A stretch of DNA of 64,000 bases from Tetragenococcus koreensis (GTDB lineage: Bacteria; Bacillota; Bacilli; Lactobacillales; Enterococcaceae). Positions 29,825 to 38,150 of this stretch are shown here, one piece after another. The stretch's first letter is position 1. Each line of letters starts with the position of its first letter. The notes under the pieces were generated by a model. The model searched no databases. It had not been told where the DNA came from and saw nothing but the letters and a program-made list of their open reading frames with translations. Location: assembly GCF_003795145.1 (NCBI RefSeq), contig NZ_CP027786.1, positions 248,001 through 312,000 of the forward strand, written 5' to 3'. The position numbers and the translations under genes are program-made.

Positions 29825-31066
29825 GTGAAAATCGGATTTTTCACAGATACTTACTTTCCTCAAGTAAGTGGAGTTGCTACATCAATTAAAACTTTAAAAG
29901 ATGAATTAGTTAAATTAGGGCATGAAGTAATCATATTTACCACCACTGATCCTAATGCGCCTGATGATGAAGAAGGGATTATTCGCATGCCGAGTGTGCC
30001 TTTTATCTCATTTAAAGACCGCCGTATTGTGGTACGTGGTATGTGGGATGCGTATATGATCGCAAAAGAATTTGAATTAGATTTGGTCCATACTCATACC
30101 GAATTCGGGGTTGGATTTTTAGGAAAAGTAGTGGGGAAAAGCTTGCATATCCCTGTTGTCCATACTTATCATACAATGTATGAAGATTATTTACATTATA
30201 TCGCTCACGGAAAAGTGCTTCGGCCAACTCATGTAAAAATTTTTTCTCGAGTATTTGCTAACCATACGTCTGGGGTAGTTTGTCCTAGTGAACGAGTGAT
30301 AGCTACGTTAAGAAAATATGGTGTGGTTACGCCAATGCGCATTATTCCAACGGGGATTGAAACAAAAAAATTTGAGCCAAACGAAAACACACCTACAGAA
30401 ATAGCACAATTACGAACTTTTTTGGGAATGGAAAAAGATGAAACGTTTCTTCTTTCTCTTAGTCGGCTTTCTTACGAAAAAAACATTCAAGCTTTGATCC
30501 AAAAATTACCTGATATTTTACAAGTGAAACCTAGCGTACGATTAGTAATTGTAGGAAAAGGGCCTTATGAAGAAGAATTAAAGCAGTTAGCTTTTATTGA
30601 AGGAATAACAGATAGGGTACTGTTTGTCGGAGAGGTGCCTAATGATCAAGTAGCATTGTATTATCAAGCAGCTGATTATTTTGTTTGTACTTCTACTTCA
30701 GAAAGCCAGGGGTTAACATATCTGGAAGCAATGGCCTCTGGAACACAACTTGTAGTTGAAGGGAATGATTATTTAGATCATTTGGTGGATGATTTTTCAC
30801 TAGGAGCCACTTTTAAAACAGATGATGAATTTGCGTCCATGCTGCTTTCTTATATGGCAGAAAACCCTGCTAAAAATCCGGAAGTTTTAGCTAGAAAAAA
30901 ATACGAAATTTCAGCAGAAAGCTTTGGCAAATCCATGCTGGCTTTTTATAATGAGACGATTGTCTATTATGAAAAAGTTCAAGCTGAGAAAGAACAGCGA
31001 CCTGAAGTTGATACAAGCACCAAAACGAAAAAACACAAACGATTATTTAAAGGGATTTTCCATTAA
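29825..31066 (+). CDS. bgsB: 1,2-diacylglycerol 3-glucosyltransferase (BgsB-like GT4)
   Basis: 413 residues. The N-terminal acceptor half begins FFTDTYFPQVSGVATSIKTL and has HTHTEFGVGFLGK and HTYHTMYEDYLHYI, typical of the monoglucosyl-diacylglycerol synthases. The donor half has SRLSYEKN and STSESQGLTYLEAMASGT (E-x7-E). It attaches glucose to diacylglycerol at the inner membrane face, the first step towards the lipoteichoic acid glycolipid anchor. GTG start at 29825, 35 nt behind bgsA. The C-terminus is basic (TKTKKHKRLFKG), suiting membrane binding. Confidence 0.82.
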   Translation: MKIGFFTDTYFPQVSGVATSIKTLKDELVKLGHEVIIFTTTDPNAPDDEEGIIRMPSVPFISFKDRRIVVRGMWDAYMIAKEFELDLVHTHTEFGVGFLGKVVGKSLHIPVVHTYHTMYEDYLHYIAHGKVLRPTHVKIFSRVFANHTSGVVCPSERVIATLRKYGVVTPMRIIPTGIETKKFEPNENTPTEIAQLRTFLGMEKDETFLLSLSRLSYEKNIQALIQKLPDILQVKPSVRLVIVGKGPYEEELKQLAFIEGITDRVLFVGEVPNDQVALYYQAADYFVCTSTSESQGLTYLEAMASGTQLVVEGNDYLDHLVDDFSLGATFKTDDEFASMLLSYMAENPAKNPEVLARKKYEISAESFGKSMLAFYNETIVYYEKVQAEKEQRPEVDTSTKTKKHKRLFKGIFH

Positions 31067-31074
31067 TTATTTTA

Positions 31075-31114
31075 AAAACCTGTACTTTTCACGTATACTG
31101 AAGGTACAGGTTTT
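31075..31114 (+). terminator. Terminator of bgsA-bgsB
   Basis: AAAACCTGTAC / GTACAGGTTTT is a perfect 11-bp stem around an 18-nt loop and ends in TTTTATT. The loop contains TATACT, which could serve as the -10 box of the next gene. Confidence 0.75.
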
Positions 31115-31138
31115 ATTATATTATAAGGAGGAAGACTA

Positions 31139-32017
31139 ATGAAAATTGGTTTTATCGGAACAGGAGTTATGGGACATGCAATTATCGTAAATTTAATGAA
31201 CGCAGGTCATGAGTTATTTGTCTATAACCGAACAAAAAGTAAAACTGACGACCTAGTAGCAAATGGTGCGACTTGGAAAGATACACCCAAAGAAATTGCT
31301 GCTGCTAGTGAAATAATTTTTACCATGGTCGGTTATCCGCAAGATGTTGAACAAGTCTATTATGATGAGTCGACAGGAATTTTTGCTAGCGATGTCAAAG
31401 ATAAAATTTTAGTCGATTTAACGACTAGTACACCTTCTTTGGCTGAAAAAATTAATCAAACTGCTAACGATAAAGGAGCTGCTAGCTTAGATGCTCCGGT
31501 TTCTGGTGGAGATTTGGGCGCACAAAATGCGACATTAACTATTATGGTAGGCGGCGAACAAACAGTTTACAATAAGGTGATGCCACTTTTTGAAAAAATG
31601 GGTAAAACTTATACATTGCATGGTACAGCCGGTAAAGGGCAACATACTAAAATGGCTAATCAAATTATGATCGCTGGAACTATGACTGGTATGACTGAAA
31701 TGCTGGTTTATGCAGATAAAGCAGGACTATCCTTACAAAAAGTTATGGATACATTGGCTGGTGGCGGTGCTGCCAATTGGTCAATGACTAATTACGGTCC
31801 GCGTATTTTAAAAGACGATTATTCACCAGGCTTTTTTGTTAAACATTTTATTAAAGATTTGAAGATTGCTTTAGATGAAGCGAAAAAAATGTCATTGGAT
31901 TTACCTAGTACCCAATTAGCTACTCAACTTTATGAAAAACTGGCAGATCAAGGCAACGAAAATGACGGAACCCAAGCATTAATCAAACTTTGGTGGAAAG
32001 AGAGAACAAATTCTTAA
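31139..32017 (+). CDS. NAD(P)-dependent beta-hydroxyacid dehydrogenase family oxidoreductase
   Basis: 292 residues of the 3-hydroxyisobutyrate dehydrogenase superfamily. The Rossmann motif is FIGTGVMGHAI, DAPVSGGDLGA is the substrate-binding signature and GKGQHTKMANQ carries the catalytic Lys. Members reduce or oxidise short 3-hydroxyacids, glyoxylate, succinic semialdehyde or tartronate semialdehyde; the substrate cannot be fixed here. AAGGAGG is upstream of the ATG. It is probably monocistronic. Confidence 0.88.
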   Translation: MKIGFIGTGVMGHAIIVNLMNAGHELFVYNRTKSKTDDLVANGATWKDTPKEIAAASEIIFTMVGYPQDVEQVYYDESTGIFASDVKDKILVDLTTSTPSLAEKINQTANDKGAASLDAPVSGGDLGAQNATLTIMVGGEQTVYNKVMPLFEKMGKTYTLHGTAGKGQHTKMANQIMIAGTMTGMTEMLVYADKAGLSLQKVMDTLAGGGAANWSMTNYGPRILKDDYSPGFFVKHFIKDLKIALDEAKKMSLDLPSTQLATQLYEKLADQGNENDGTQALIKLWWKERTNS

Positions 32018-32107
32018 AAACTAAAAAAAATTGAAAAAAACGACCACAAGTCTTCTTCTTTTTGTTAGAATATAACAGAAATGTGAATAAAAGAGGAGGC
32101 ACTTAGG

Positions 32108-32338
32108 ATGCAAAGTTCCCAATTAGTTGCTATCATTAAACGACTGGAAGCTATGGTCGAAGCACAAGATAGTGAAGTGCAGGTACGCCGTTTTGAAAAA
32201 GAAGGCGTTGAAAAATGTACAGTAACCTATGACAATTCAACAGAAACATTTGAGTTAACTGAAGCTCAAACGAATCAAGCTTACCAATTCGATAATATTG
32301 ATATTGTGGCAATGGAAATTTATGATTTAATACAATAA
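32108..32338 (+). CDS. YkuJ-like DUF1797 family protein
   Basis: 76 residues. It follows the YkuJ pattern: an N-terminal helix with IIKRLEAMVEAQ, RRFEKEGVEKCTVTY, ETFELTEAQ and the family end YQFDNIDIVAMEIYDLIQ. The family has a known fold but no assigned function. AGAGGAGG lies upstream of the ATG and a strong terminator follows, so it is a single-gene unit. Confidence 0.82.
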   Translation: MQSSQLVAIIKRLEAMVEAQDSEVQVRRFEKEGVEKCTVTYDNSTETFELTEAQTNQAYQFDNIDIVAMEIYDLIQ

Positions 32339-32343
32339 AAGAC

Positions 32344-32385
32344 TCCGAGAAACAAGTTAAAAATAATTGTTTCTCGGATTTTTTT
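32344..32385 (+). terminator. Terminator of the YkuJ-like gene
   Basis: TCCGAGAAACAA / TTGTTTCTCGGA is a perfect 12-bp stem with an 11-nt loop followed by a T run. Confidence 0.92.
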
Positions 32386-32522
32386 GTAGAAGCTCTTCAC
32401 AATAGGTCCAATTTATTGTAGAATTTTAATTGTCTGGAAGCACTATATATGGAAGGCGAACGATGATGAAATACTATATATTGTGTGTTTTTGAAAATAT
32501 AATAAGGAAGGCGATCAAAATC

Positions 32523-33164
32523 GTGATAGTAATGGCAGGAATGATTGGGGCAGGAAAGACGACCTATACAACCAAAATAGCAAAAGAGTTACATACGCAG
32601 CCGTTTTATGAAGCTGTGGATGAAAATCCTATTTTAAACAAATATTATAATAATCCAGAAAAGTATGGCTTTGCTTTACAAATTTATTTTTTAAACAAAC
32701 GTTTTAAAAGTATCAAAGAAGCATTTTTTGATCAAAATAATGTATTGGATCGTTCTATTTATGAAGATGCGTTGTTTACCAAAATCAATGTAGAAAACGG
32801 CAATATCAGTATAGAAGAATATCAACTTTATTTAGAACTATTAGATAATATGATGGAAGAACTAGCGACACTGCCCAAAAAAGCGCCTGATTTAATGATC
32901 TATCTAGATGCTAGTTTTGACCATATATTAACCAATATCCAAAAACGTGGCAGAACATTTGAACAACCAACCAAAGAAAACGGACTGTTAACTTACTATC
33001 AGCAATTGCATACAGCTTACGGTGATTGGTTTGAGCAATATGATCACGGCCCTAAACTAAAAATTGATGCCAATCGTTATGATGTGACAAAAGAGAAAGA
33101 CTGGCAAAATGTATTCGACCAGATCCAAACGAAACTTAATAGAAAGGAAATGACAATTGGGTAA
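32523..33164 (+). CDS. Deoxynucleoside kinase (dGK/dAK family)
   Basis: 213 residues. P-loop MIGAGKTT at the N-terminus, ERS/DRS-type motif VLDRSIYEDALF, and LID region IQKRGRTFEQ identify the deoxyadenosine/deoxyguanosine kinase family, which salvages purine deoxynucleosides. The frame is open to 32430, but GTG at 32523 is preferred: it gives the family start and has AAGGAAGG upstream, whereas the extra 31 residues have no counterpart. It overlaps the deoxyribosyltransferase gene by 8 nt, a salvage pair. Confidence 0.85.
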   Translation: MIVMAGMIGAGKTTYTTKIAKELHTQPFYEAVDENPILNKYYNNPEKYGFALQIYFLNKRFKSIKEAFFDQNNVLDRSIYEDALFTKINVENGNISIEEYQLYLELLDNMMEELATLPKKAPDLMIYLDASFDHILTNIQKRGRTFEQPTKENGLLTYYQQLHTAYGDWFEQYDHGPKLKIDANRYDVTKEKDWQNVFDQIQTKLNRKEMTIG

Positions 33165-33654
33165 AGATAAGCAAAAACAACCGCTAGTCAAAGTTTACTT
33201 AGGGACACCCTATTTTAATGAAGAACAGAAAAAGCGTGTTGAAAAAGCTAAAAAAGCACTTGAAAAAAATGATACAGTAGCCGTTATTCATTTTCCCTTT
33301 GATTTTCAATATAAAGAAGCAACGCTTGATGATCCAAAAGAAATATTTGGTACGCTTACTTGGCAAAATGCTACTTATCAAAATGATTTGTCTGCTATGA
33401 GTACTGCGGATTGCGGCGTATTTTTGTATGATTTGGATCAAATTGATGATGGTTCTGCGTTTGAAATTGGGTTTATGCGTGCACTGCACAAACCTGTTTT
33501 AGTGTTTCCTTTTAGTAAAGAGCTTGATAAACAGGAGTTAAATTTAATGATTGCACGCGGAACAACGAATTTTATCGATTCATTTGAAAAACTAAGTACG
33601 TATGACTTTAATCATTTCCCTAGTGAGCCACAAGCTCCTATTGATGTATTTTAA
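33157..33654 (+). CDS. Nucleoside 2-deoxyribosyltransferase
   Basis: 165 residues. KVYLGTPYFNEEQKKRV starts the Rossmann-like fold, and DDGSAFEIGFMRALHKPV carries the conserved Glu that serves as nucleophile in the NDT family. The enzyme exchanges the base of deoxynucleosides, typical for lactic acid bacteria that rely on deoxynucleoside salvage. The start is TTG, overlapping the kinase by 8 nt with GAAAGGAAA upstream, so the two are coupled. Confidence 0.88.
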   Translation: MGKDKQKQPLVKVYLGTPYFNEEQKKRVEKAKKALEKNDTVAVIHFPFDFQYKEATLDDPKEIFGTLTWQNATYQNDLSAMSTADCGVFLYDLDQIDDGSAFEIGFMRALHKPVLVFPFSKELDKQELNLMIARGTTNFIDSFEKLSTYDFNHFPSEPQAPIDVF

Positions 33655-34199
33655 CTCTTTTGATTTAGCTTTTGTAATGGTAGTTGATAAAACCAAAAAA
33701 ACTATTACAGATCAAGCTGGGACATAAGTTTTCTCTGATAATGATTTTTAAAAAATTAGACATCCCAATCCTGGGCCATTCGCCTTTTCTGACGAGAAAC
33801 ATAGAGATACGGGAGGTAAGCGCTAGTTTTCGAAAATTTATCATTGCTGGAAGCTTTTGTTTCAGCTTTTTCATTAGTGTAAACAGTTTCCTTTTAATGA
33901 TAGATAAAGTGCTTCAAGTACATATTTAGTGCGGATTGCTAGGTCAAAGCTTCTAAAATCTTCTGAGCTAATACCAAAATAAAGCTTCTTCTAAATTTGA
34001 ACTTTAACCAATGATGTCTAACAAATCACCTGTCTATTTGGCAAAGAATGTTAATAAAAACTAAAAGGAAAATCGAAAGCTATTTACACAACAGCTGATT
34101 ATGTTAAAATTATTTGCAAGTCAAAGTAATTTGATCTTCGATTTTTGATTGTTTGCAAAGTAAACGAATGAAAAATGTAAAAATAAGGTTGCAATTTTT
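33655..34199. other. Long intergenic stretch before fabT
   Basis: About 545 bp with no convincing gene; frames up to 81 codons exist on both strands but lack RBS and coding character. GCTGGGACATAAG at 33721-33727 and nearby resembles a short intergenic motif also present at 17386. The last 100 bp lead into the fabT promoter. Confidence 0.5.
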
Positions 34200-34228
34200 T
34201 TGAGTTTCATTTATAGTTTGATTATCAA
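34200..34228 (+). promoter_or_regulatory. Promoter of the fatty acid synthesis operon
   Basis: TTGAGT (34200-34205), 17 bp, TATCAA (34223-34228). The -10 box lies inside the left FabT operator, so repressor binding would exclude RNA polymerase. Confidence 0.6.
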
Positions 34229-34249
34229 ATCGTTTGATAATCAAACTAT
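34213..34249. promoter_or_regulatory. Double FabT operator
   Basis: A perfect 17-bp inverted repeat with a TCG spacer (arms 34213-34229 and 34233-34249). Each arm contains TTTGAT(A/T)ATCAAA, itself a palindrome matching the FabT consensus. Two adjacent FabT dimers could bind. It directly precedes fabT, giving autoregulation of the whole operon by FabT with acyl-ACP. Confidence 0.9.
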
Positions 34250-34266
34250 TCGGATGGTGTTAGTTA

Positions 34267-34707
34267 ATGGAGCCCAATTTTGAACGAATCAATACATTAT
34301 TAGTTGAGGCTTTTAATGATATCTTAGTGATCGAAGAATCTGAGCTGAAAAAGTCGCAATTTAAAGATTTATCGATTACTGAGATGCATACAATAGAAGC
34401 GATCGGTATGTACGAAAAAAAGACTACTTCTGAAGTAGCCAAACAACTTTCGATCACTGTTGGGACATTGACGATCGCAATCAATCGTTTGGTAAAAAAA
34501 GACTATGTTGAACGTCTTCGTAGTGAAGATGATCGACGAGTTGTCAAATTAGGTTTGACCAAAAAGGGGAGATTGATTTTCCGTGTCCATCAGCATTTTC
34601 ATATGCAAATGGTCAAAAGTATTTTGGAAGGCATGGACAGTGAAGAGTCTGTGGCTTTACAAAAGGCATTGGAAAATCTTCATGATTTCCTACAAGATTA
34701 TAAGTGA
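34267..34707 (+). CDS. fabT: Fatty acid biosynthesis repressor FabT (MarR family)
   Basis: 146 residues with a winged helix-turn-helix: helices ITEMHTIEAIGMYEKKTTSEVAKQLSITVGTLTIAINRLVKKDYVERLRSEDDRR lead to the wing DRRVVKLGLTKKG. FabT represses the fab operon when loaded with long-chain acyl-ACP, turning off synthesis when exogenous fatty acids are available. It heads the operon and has the double operator over its own promoter. The ATG follows GGTGTTAGTTA, a weak SD. Confidence 0.93.
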   Translation: MEPNFERINTLLVEAFNDILVIEESELKKSQFKDLSITEMHTIEAIGMYEKKTTSEVAKQLSITVGTLTIAINRLVKKDYVERLRSEDDRRVVKLGLTKKGRLIFRVHQHFHMQMVKSILEGMDSEESVALQKALENLHDFLQDYK

Positions 34708-34717
34708 GTGTAATTGA

Positions 34718-35686
34718 ATGAATAGTTTTGGACAGATCACACAAACAGCCAGTTTCGTTCCTGAAAAAGTCGTGACCAACGATCAATTAGCGCAAATCAT
34801 GGATACCAGTGATGAATGGATTCAATCTCGTACAGGGATTAAAAAACGACACATTGCAACAACTCAGAACACTTCGGATCTTTGTATTAAAGTAGCAGAA
34901 ACACTACTTAAAAAAAGTGAGTATGCTGCTGCAGATCTTGATTTTATCATTGTTGCAACGATGTCTCCTGATTACAATAGTCCTTCGGTTGCTTGCTTAG
35001 TGCAAGGAGCAATTGGTGCAAACCATGCAATGTGTTTTGATTTAAGCGCTGCCTGTTCAGGTTTTGTTTATGCATTATCAATGGGCGATAAGATGATACG
35101 CACTGGTTCTAAAAAGGGCTTGATCATTGGTGGGGAAGTTATCTCTAAAGTGCTAGATTGGACCGATCGGACAACTGCAGTGTTATTTGGTGATGGTGCT
35201 GGTGGTGTTTTATTAGAAGCAGCAGAAAAAGAACATATCACGGCTGAAAATCTACAAGCAGATGGGACGCGAGCGATGTCTTTGACGTCTGGTTTTACCG
35301 CCGTTAATAATCCATATACAGAAGATGGCACGAAGCAAAGTCCTTACTTATCAATGGAAGGACGCGAAATTTTTGATTTTGCGGTAAGAGACGTAGTACA
35401 ACAAATCAAAAAAGTGATGGATGAACAAAATAAAGAAATCGATTATTTCTTACTTCATCAAGCGAATGCGCGTATTTTAGATAAAATCGCGAAGAAAGTC
35501 AATGTTTCCAGAGCAAAATTTTTACAAAACATGGACAGTTATGGAAATACCTCTGCTGCCTCAATTCCAATTTTATTGGATGAAGCAGTAGCAAGTAAAA
35601 AAATTGTTCTTGGAAACCAACAAAATGTGATACTTTCAGGTTTTGGCGGCGGATTAACTTGGGCAACCTTGTCAGTCGTATTATAA
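34718..35686 (+). CDS. fabH: Beta-ketoacyl-ACP synthase III
   Basis: 322 residues of the KAS III thiolase fold. The catalytic Cys is in DLSAACSGFVYAL (C113), with the His in LLHQANARI and the Asn in GNTSAASIPILL. FabH condenses acetyl-CoA (or branched starters) with malonyl-ACP and starts each chain. It lies 10 nt after fabT, with a weak RBS, suggesting coupled translation. Confidence 0.97.
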   Translation: MNSFGQITQTASFVPEKVVTNDQLAQIMDTSDEWIQSRTGIKKRHIATTQNTSDLCIKVAETLLKKSEYAAADLDFIIVATMSPDYNSPSVACLVQGAIGANHAMCFDLSAACSGFVYALSMGDKMIRTGSKKGLIIGGEVISKVLDWTDRTTAVLFGDGAGGVLLEAAEKEHITAENLQADGTRAMSLTSGFTAVNNPYTEDGTKQSPYLSMEGREIFDFAVRDVVQQIKKVMDEQNKEIDYFLLHQANARILDKIAKKVNVSRAKFLQNMDSYGNTSAASIPILLDEAVASKKIVLGNQQNVILSGFGGGLTWATLSVVL

Positions 35687-35732
35687 ACCTGTTAAGTGAT
35701 AAAATTAGAAAAAATATTGGAGGAATATAACT

Positions 35733-35957
35733 ATGGTATTCGAAAAAATTCAAGGAATCGTAGCAGAAGAATTAGATAAGGAAAAAGACGAAATTAAATT
35801 GTCAACAAACATCCAAGAGGACTTAGAAGCTGACAGCTTGGATCTATTCCAAATTATCAACGAAATCGAAGACGAATTTGATGTAAAAATTGAAACAGAT
35901 GAAGGCATCCAAACAGTCGATGATTTAGTGAAATACGTAGAAAAACAACAAGCTTAA
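35733..35957 (+). CDS. acpP: Acyl carrier protein
   Basis: 74 residues, acidic. The 4'-phosphopantetheine attachment Ser is S35 in [16 protein letters not shown], and the C-terminal helix [19 protein letters not shown] is standard. ACP carries the growing acyl chain between the enzymes of this operon. TTGGAGGAA precedes the ATG. In related operons fabK follows directly; here a 477-bp repeat-bearing gap follows. Confidence 0.96.
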   Translation: MVFEKIQGIVAEELDKEKDEIKLSTNIQEDLEADSLDLFQIINEIEDEFDVKIETDEGIQTVDDLVKYVEKQQA

Positions 35958-36434
35958 TTATCAAGGCTGGGCCCAAAGCCTAGCCTTTGCTTTTGCTGTG
36001 AATCACTACGATTTAGCGACCAAGGGGAGCTAAGAGTAGATGATGAACAGTACTAGGACGAGCGAACGCGAGGCGTAGTCACCTTACTTTCGAATCACTA
36101 CGATTTAGCGACCAAGGGGAGCTAAGAGTAGATGATGAACAGTACTAGGAAGAGCGGAGCGAGGCGTAGTCACCTTACTTTCGAATCACTACGATTTAGC
36201 GACCAAGGGGAGCTAAGAACAGATCCTACAAGGTCTTAGCAACTTGTCGCTTAGACCTTGATGAGATCGAAGCGAAAGCGAAGAGATGAACAGTACTAGG
36301 AAGAGCGAATGCGAGGCGTAGTGTCCGGAATTTTCGAATGGTTGCAAGCTGGGCAGTAAAAAATGCTTACATAAATGATGAACGAATGACAGCAATTGCA
36401 ACTTTAATTAGGAGTAGTTTTAAAGGAGAAGCGG
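35958..36434. other. Gap in the fab operon where fabK would be expected
   Basis: In enterococcal and streptococcal operons the order is acpP-fabK-fabD. This 477-bp gap holds no gene and no recognisable fabK remnant; about 960 bp would be needed for fabK. Most of it is the direct-repeat array described separately. No promoter or terminator of obvious strength is visible, so fabD and later genes presumably depend on the upstream promoter reading through. Confidence 0.7.
36000..36335 (+). repeat. Array of about 91-bp GC-richer direct repeats
   Basis: Unit 1 is 36000-36091, unit 2 36092-36182, unit 3 36183-36335. Units 1 and 2 are almost identical and begin GAATCACTACGATTTAGCGA. Unit 3 shares both ends but carries an about 60-nt insertion that itself forms a hairpin (CAAGGTCTTAGC 36229-36240 with GCTTAGACCTTG 36249-36260, one mismatch). 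Each unit can close through CACTACG near its start and CGTAGT near its end, with TTAGC/GCTAA inside. The last bases (GAATGG) look like the start of a fourth, truncated copy. Base composition is richer in G and C than the flanks. Confidence 0.85.
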
Positions 36435-37355
36435 ATGAAAACAGCTTTTTTATTTAGCGGTCAGGGAGATCAATATCCTGGTATGGGAAAAGAACTCTAT
36501 GATCAATACGAAATTGTCAGAGACACATTTGAACAAGCGTCAAATGTTTTAAATTATGATATGGCAGAATTATGCTTTACCGAAAATGATAAACTGGATC
36601 TAACCGAATATACACAACCTGCTATTTTAACGGTCAGTGTTGCTTTTTTGCGATTACTAAAAGAAAAGGGTATTCAACCTGATGCTGTTGCAGGTTTGAG
36701 CTTAGGCGAATATTCTGCACTAGTGGCAAGTGGAGCATTAGACTTTTCCACAGCAGTTGCTTTAGTTGCAAAACGTGGAAAGTATATGGCAGAGGCGGCT
36801 CCACAAGGCGTTGGTAAAATGGTAGCAGTCATGAACGCACCGATAGATACGATTGAAGAGGCTTGTAAAAAAGCTAGTGAACATGGAATTGTGGCACCGG
36901 CTAATTATAATACGCCTAAACAAATTGTCATCGGCGGTGAAAAAGAAGCAGTTGATCATGCAGTTGATTTATTAACCGAGGCAGGCGTACGTCGTATGAT
37001 CCCTTTGAACGTCAGTGGCCCTTTTCATACGAAACTTTTAGAACCAGCAGCTAAACAATTAAAAGAAACATTACAAAATGTAACTTTTAATGAAATGCAA
37101 ATTCCGGTTATCAGCAATACCACTGCTAACGTTATGCAGCAAGACGAAATCAAACATTTATTGGAATTACAAGTTAAATCGCCTGTTCGTTTTTATGAAA
37201 GTGTTGCAACTTTAAAAGATTTGGGGATTGAACGCGTAGTCGAAGTGGGTCCTGGAAAGACGATCACAGGATTTATGAAAAAAATTGATAAAACAATAAA
37301 AATGAACCGTGTTTCAGATTTGAAGACCTTGCAAGAAACAGAAGAATTTGTTTAA
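36435..37355 (+). CDS. fabD: Malonyl CoA-ACP transacylase
   Basis: 306 residues of the acyltransferase fold. FLFSGQGDQYPGMGKELYD forms the oxyanion region, the nucleophile is S89 in GLSLGEYSAL and the His lies in GPFHTKLLEPA. FabD loads malonyl groups from CoA to ACP. AAAGGAGA precedes the ATG. It follows the repeat-bearing gap and lies 15 nt before fabG. Confidence 0.96.
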   Translation: MKTAFLFSGQGDQYPGMGKELYDQYEIVRDTFEQASNVLNYDMAELCFTENDKLDLTEYTQPAILTVSVAFLRLLKEKGIQPDAVAGLSLGEYSALVASGALDFSTAVALVAKRGKYMAEAAPQGVGKMVAVMNAPIDTIEEACKKASEHGIVAPANYNTPKQIVIGGEKEAVDHAVDLLTEAGVRRMIPLNVSGPFHTKLLEPAAKQLKETLQNVTFNEMQIPVISNTTANVMQQDEIKHLLELQVKSPVRFYESVATLKDLGIERVVEVGPGKTITGFMKKIDKTIKMNRVSDLKTLQETEEFV

Positions 37356-37370
37356 TTAATGGAGGAATCT

Positions 37371-38108
37371 ATGGAACTGCAAAATAAAAATGTATTTGTT
37401 ACTGGCAGTACTCGTGGCATTGGATTAGCTATTGCTAAAGCATTTGCGCAGCAAGGTGCTAACATTGTACTTAATGGACGCAAAGAAATTTCTGCGGAAT
37501 TAATTGCCGAAATTGAGACTTTTGGGGTAAAATGTATTGGTATATCTGGTGATATTTCTGATTTTTCAAGCGCCAAAGATATGCTTGAACAAGCCCAAGA
37601 GCAATTAGGTGAAATTCAGGTGTTGGTCAATAATGCAGGAATGAATAACGACAAATTATTGCTCCGCATGAAAGAAGAAGACTTTGAAGATGTTTTGAAA
37701 GTTAACCTAACTGGAACCTTCAATATGACCCAACATATCCTGAAAAAAATGATGAAACAAAAAGCAGGCGTTATTATCAATATCTCCAGCGTTTCTGGTT
37801 TGATAGGCAATGTCGGTCAAGCAAACTATGCTGCAAGTAAAGCTGGTGTTGTTGGGTTTACTAAAACAGTAGCCAAAGAAGCAGCACCACGTGGTATTAC
37901 TTGCAATGCGATTGCGCCCGGTTTTATTGCTACGGATATGACAGATGTTTTGTCGGATAAAATTAAAGCACAAATCAACGAAACTATTCCATTGCAGCAT
38001 TTAGGTAGCCCAGAAGACGTAGCTAAAACAGCCGTTTTCTTAGCTCAAAGTCCTTATATTACAGGACAAGTGATTAGTGTTGATGGTGGTTTAGTGATGC
38101 AAGGTTAA
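37371..38108 (+). CDS. fabG: 3-oxoacyl-ACP reductase
   Basis: 245 residues of the classical SDR family: NADPH motif TGSTRGIGLAIA, NNAGMNND, catalytic Ser in INISSVSGL, and YAASK active site. FabG reduces 3-ketoacyl-ACP to 3-hydroxyacyl-ACP. The ATG at 37371 is chosen because TGGAGGA lies 6 nt upstream; an upstream ATG at 37359 overlaps that SD. Part of the coupled fabD-fabG-fabF block. Confidence 0.96.
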   Translation: MELQNKNVFVTGSTRGIGLAIAKAFAQQGANIVLNGRKEISAELIAEIETFGVKCIGISGDISDFSSAKDMLEQAQEQLGEIQVLVNNAGMNNDKLLLRMKEEDFEDVLKVNLTGTFNMTQHILKKMMKQKAGVIINISSVSGLIGNVGQANYAASKAGVVGFTKTVAKEAAPRGITCNAIAPGFIATDMTDVLSDKIKAQINETIPLQHLGSPEDVAKTAVFLAQSPYITGQVISVDGGLVMQG

Positions 38109-38150
38109 AACAATGCGATTGGCTTTTCGCAAAATGGAGGGAGAAGCATT

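Noticed and set aside
32430-32522. 31-residue extension of the deoxynucleoside kinase
   Set aside because: It is not kinase-like and the GTG at 32523 places the P-loop at the usual distance from the N-terminus.
33157-33170. Separate promoter for the deoxyribosyltransferase
   Set aside because: The gene overlaps the kinase by 8 nt and no promoter-like pair lies in the preceding coding sequence at a proper distance.
33684-33929. 81-codon plus-strand frame before fabT
   Set aside because: No RBS, poor coding character and a competing frame on the other strand; more likely intergenic.
36183-36401. Remnant of fabK or another gene in the acpP-fabD gap
   Set aside because: Frames of up to 60 codons exist on both strands but none shows FMN-binding or other FabK motifs, and they run through the repeats.
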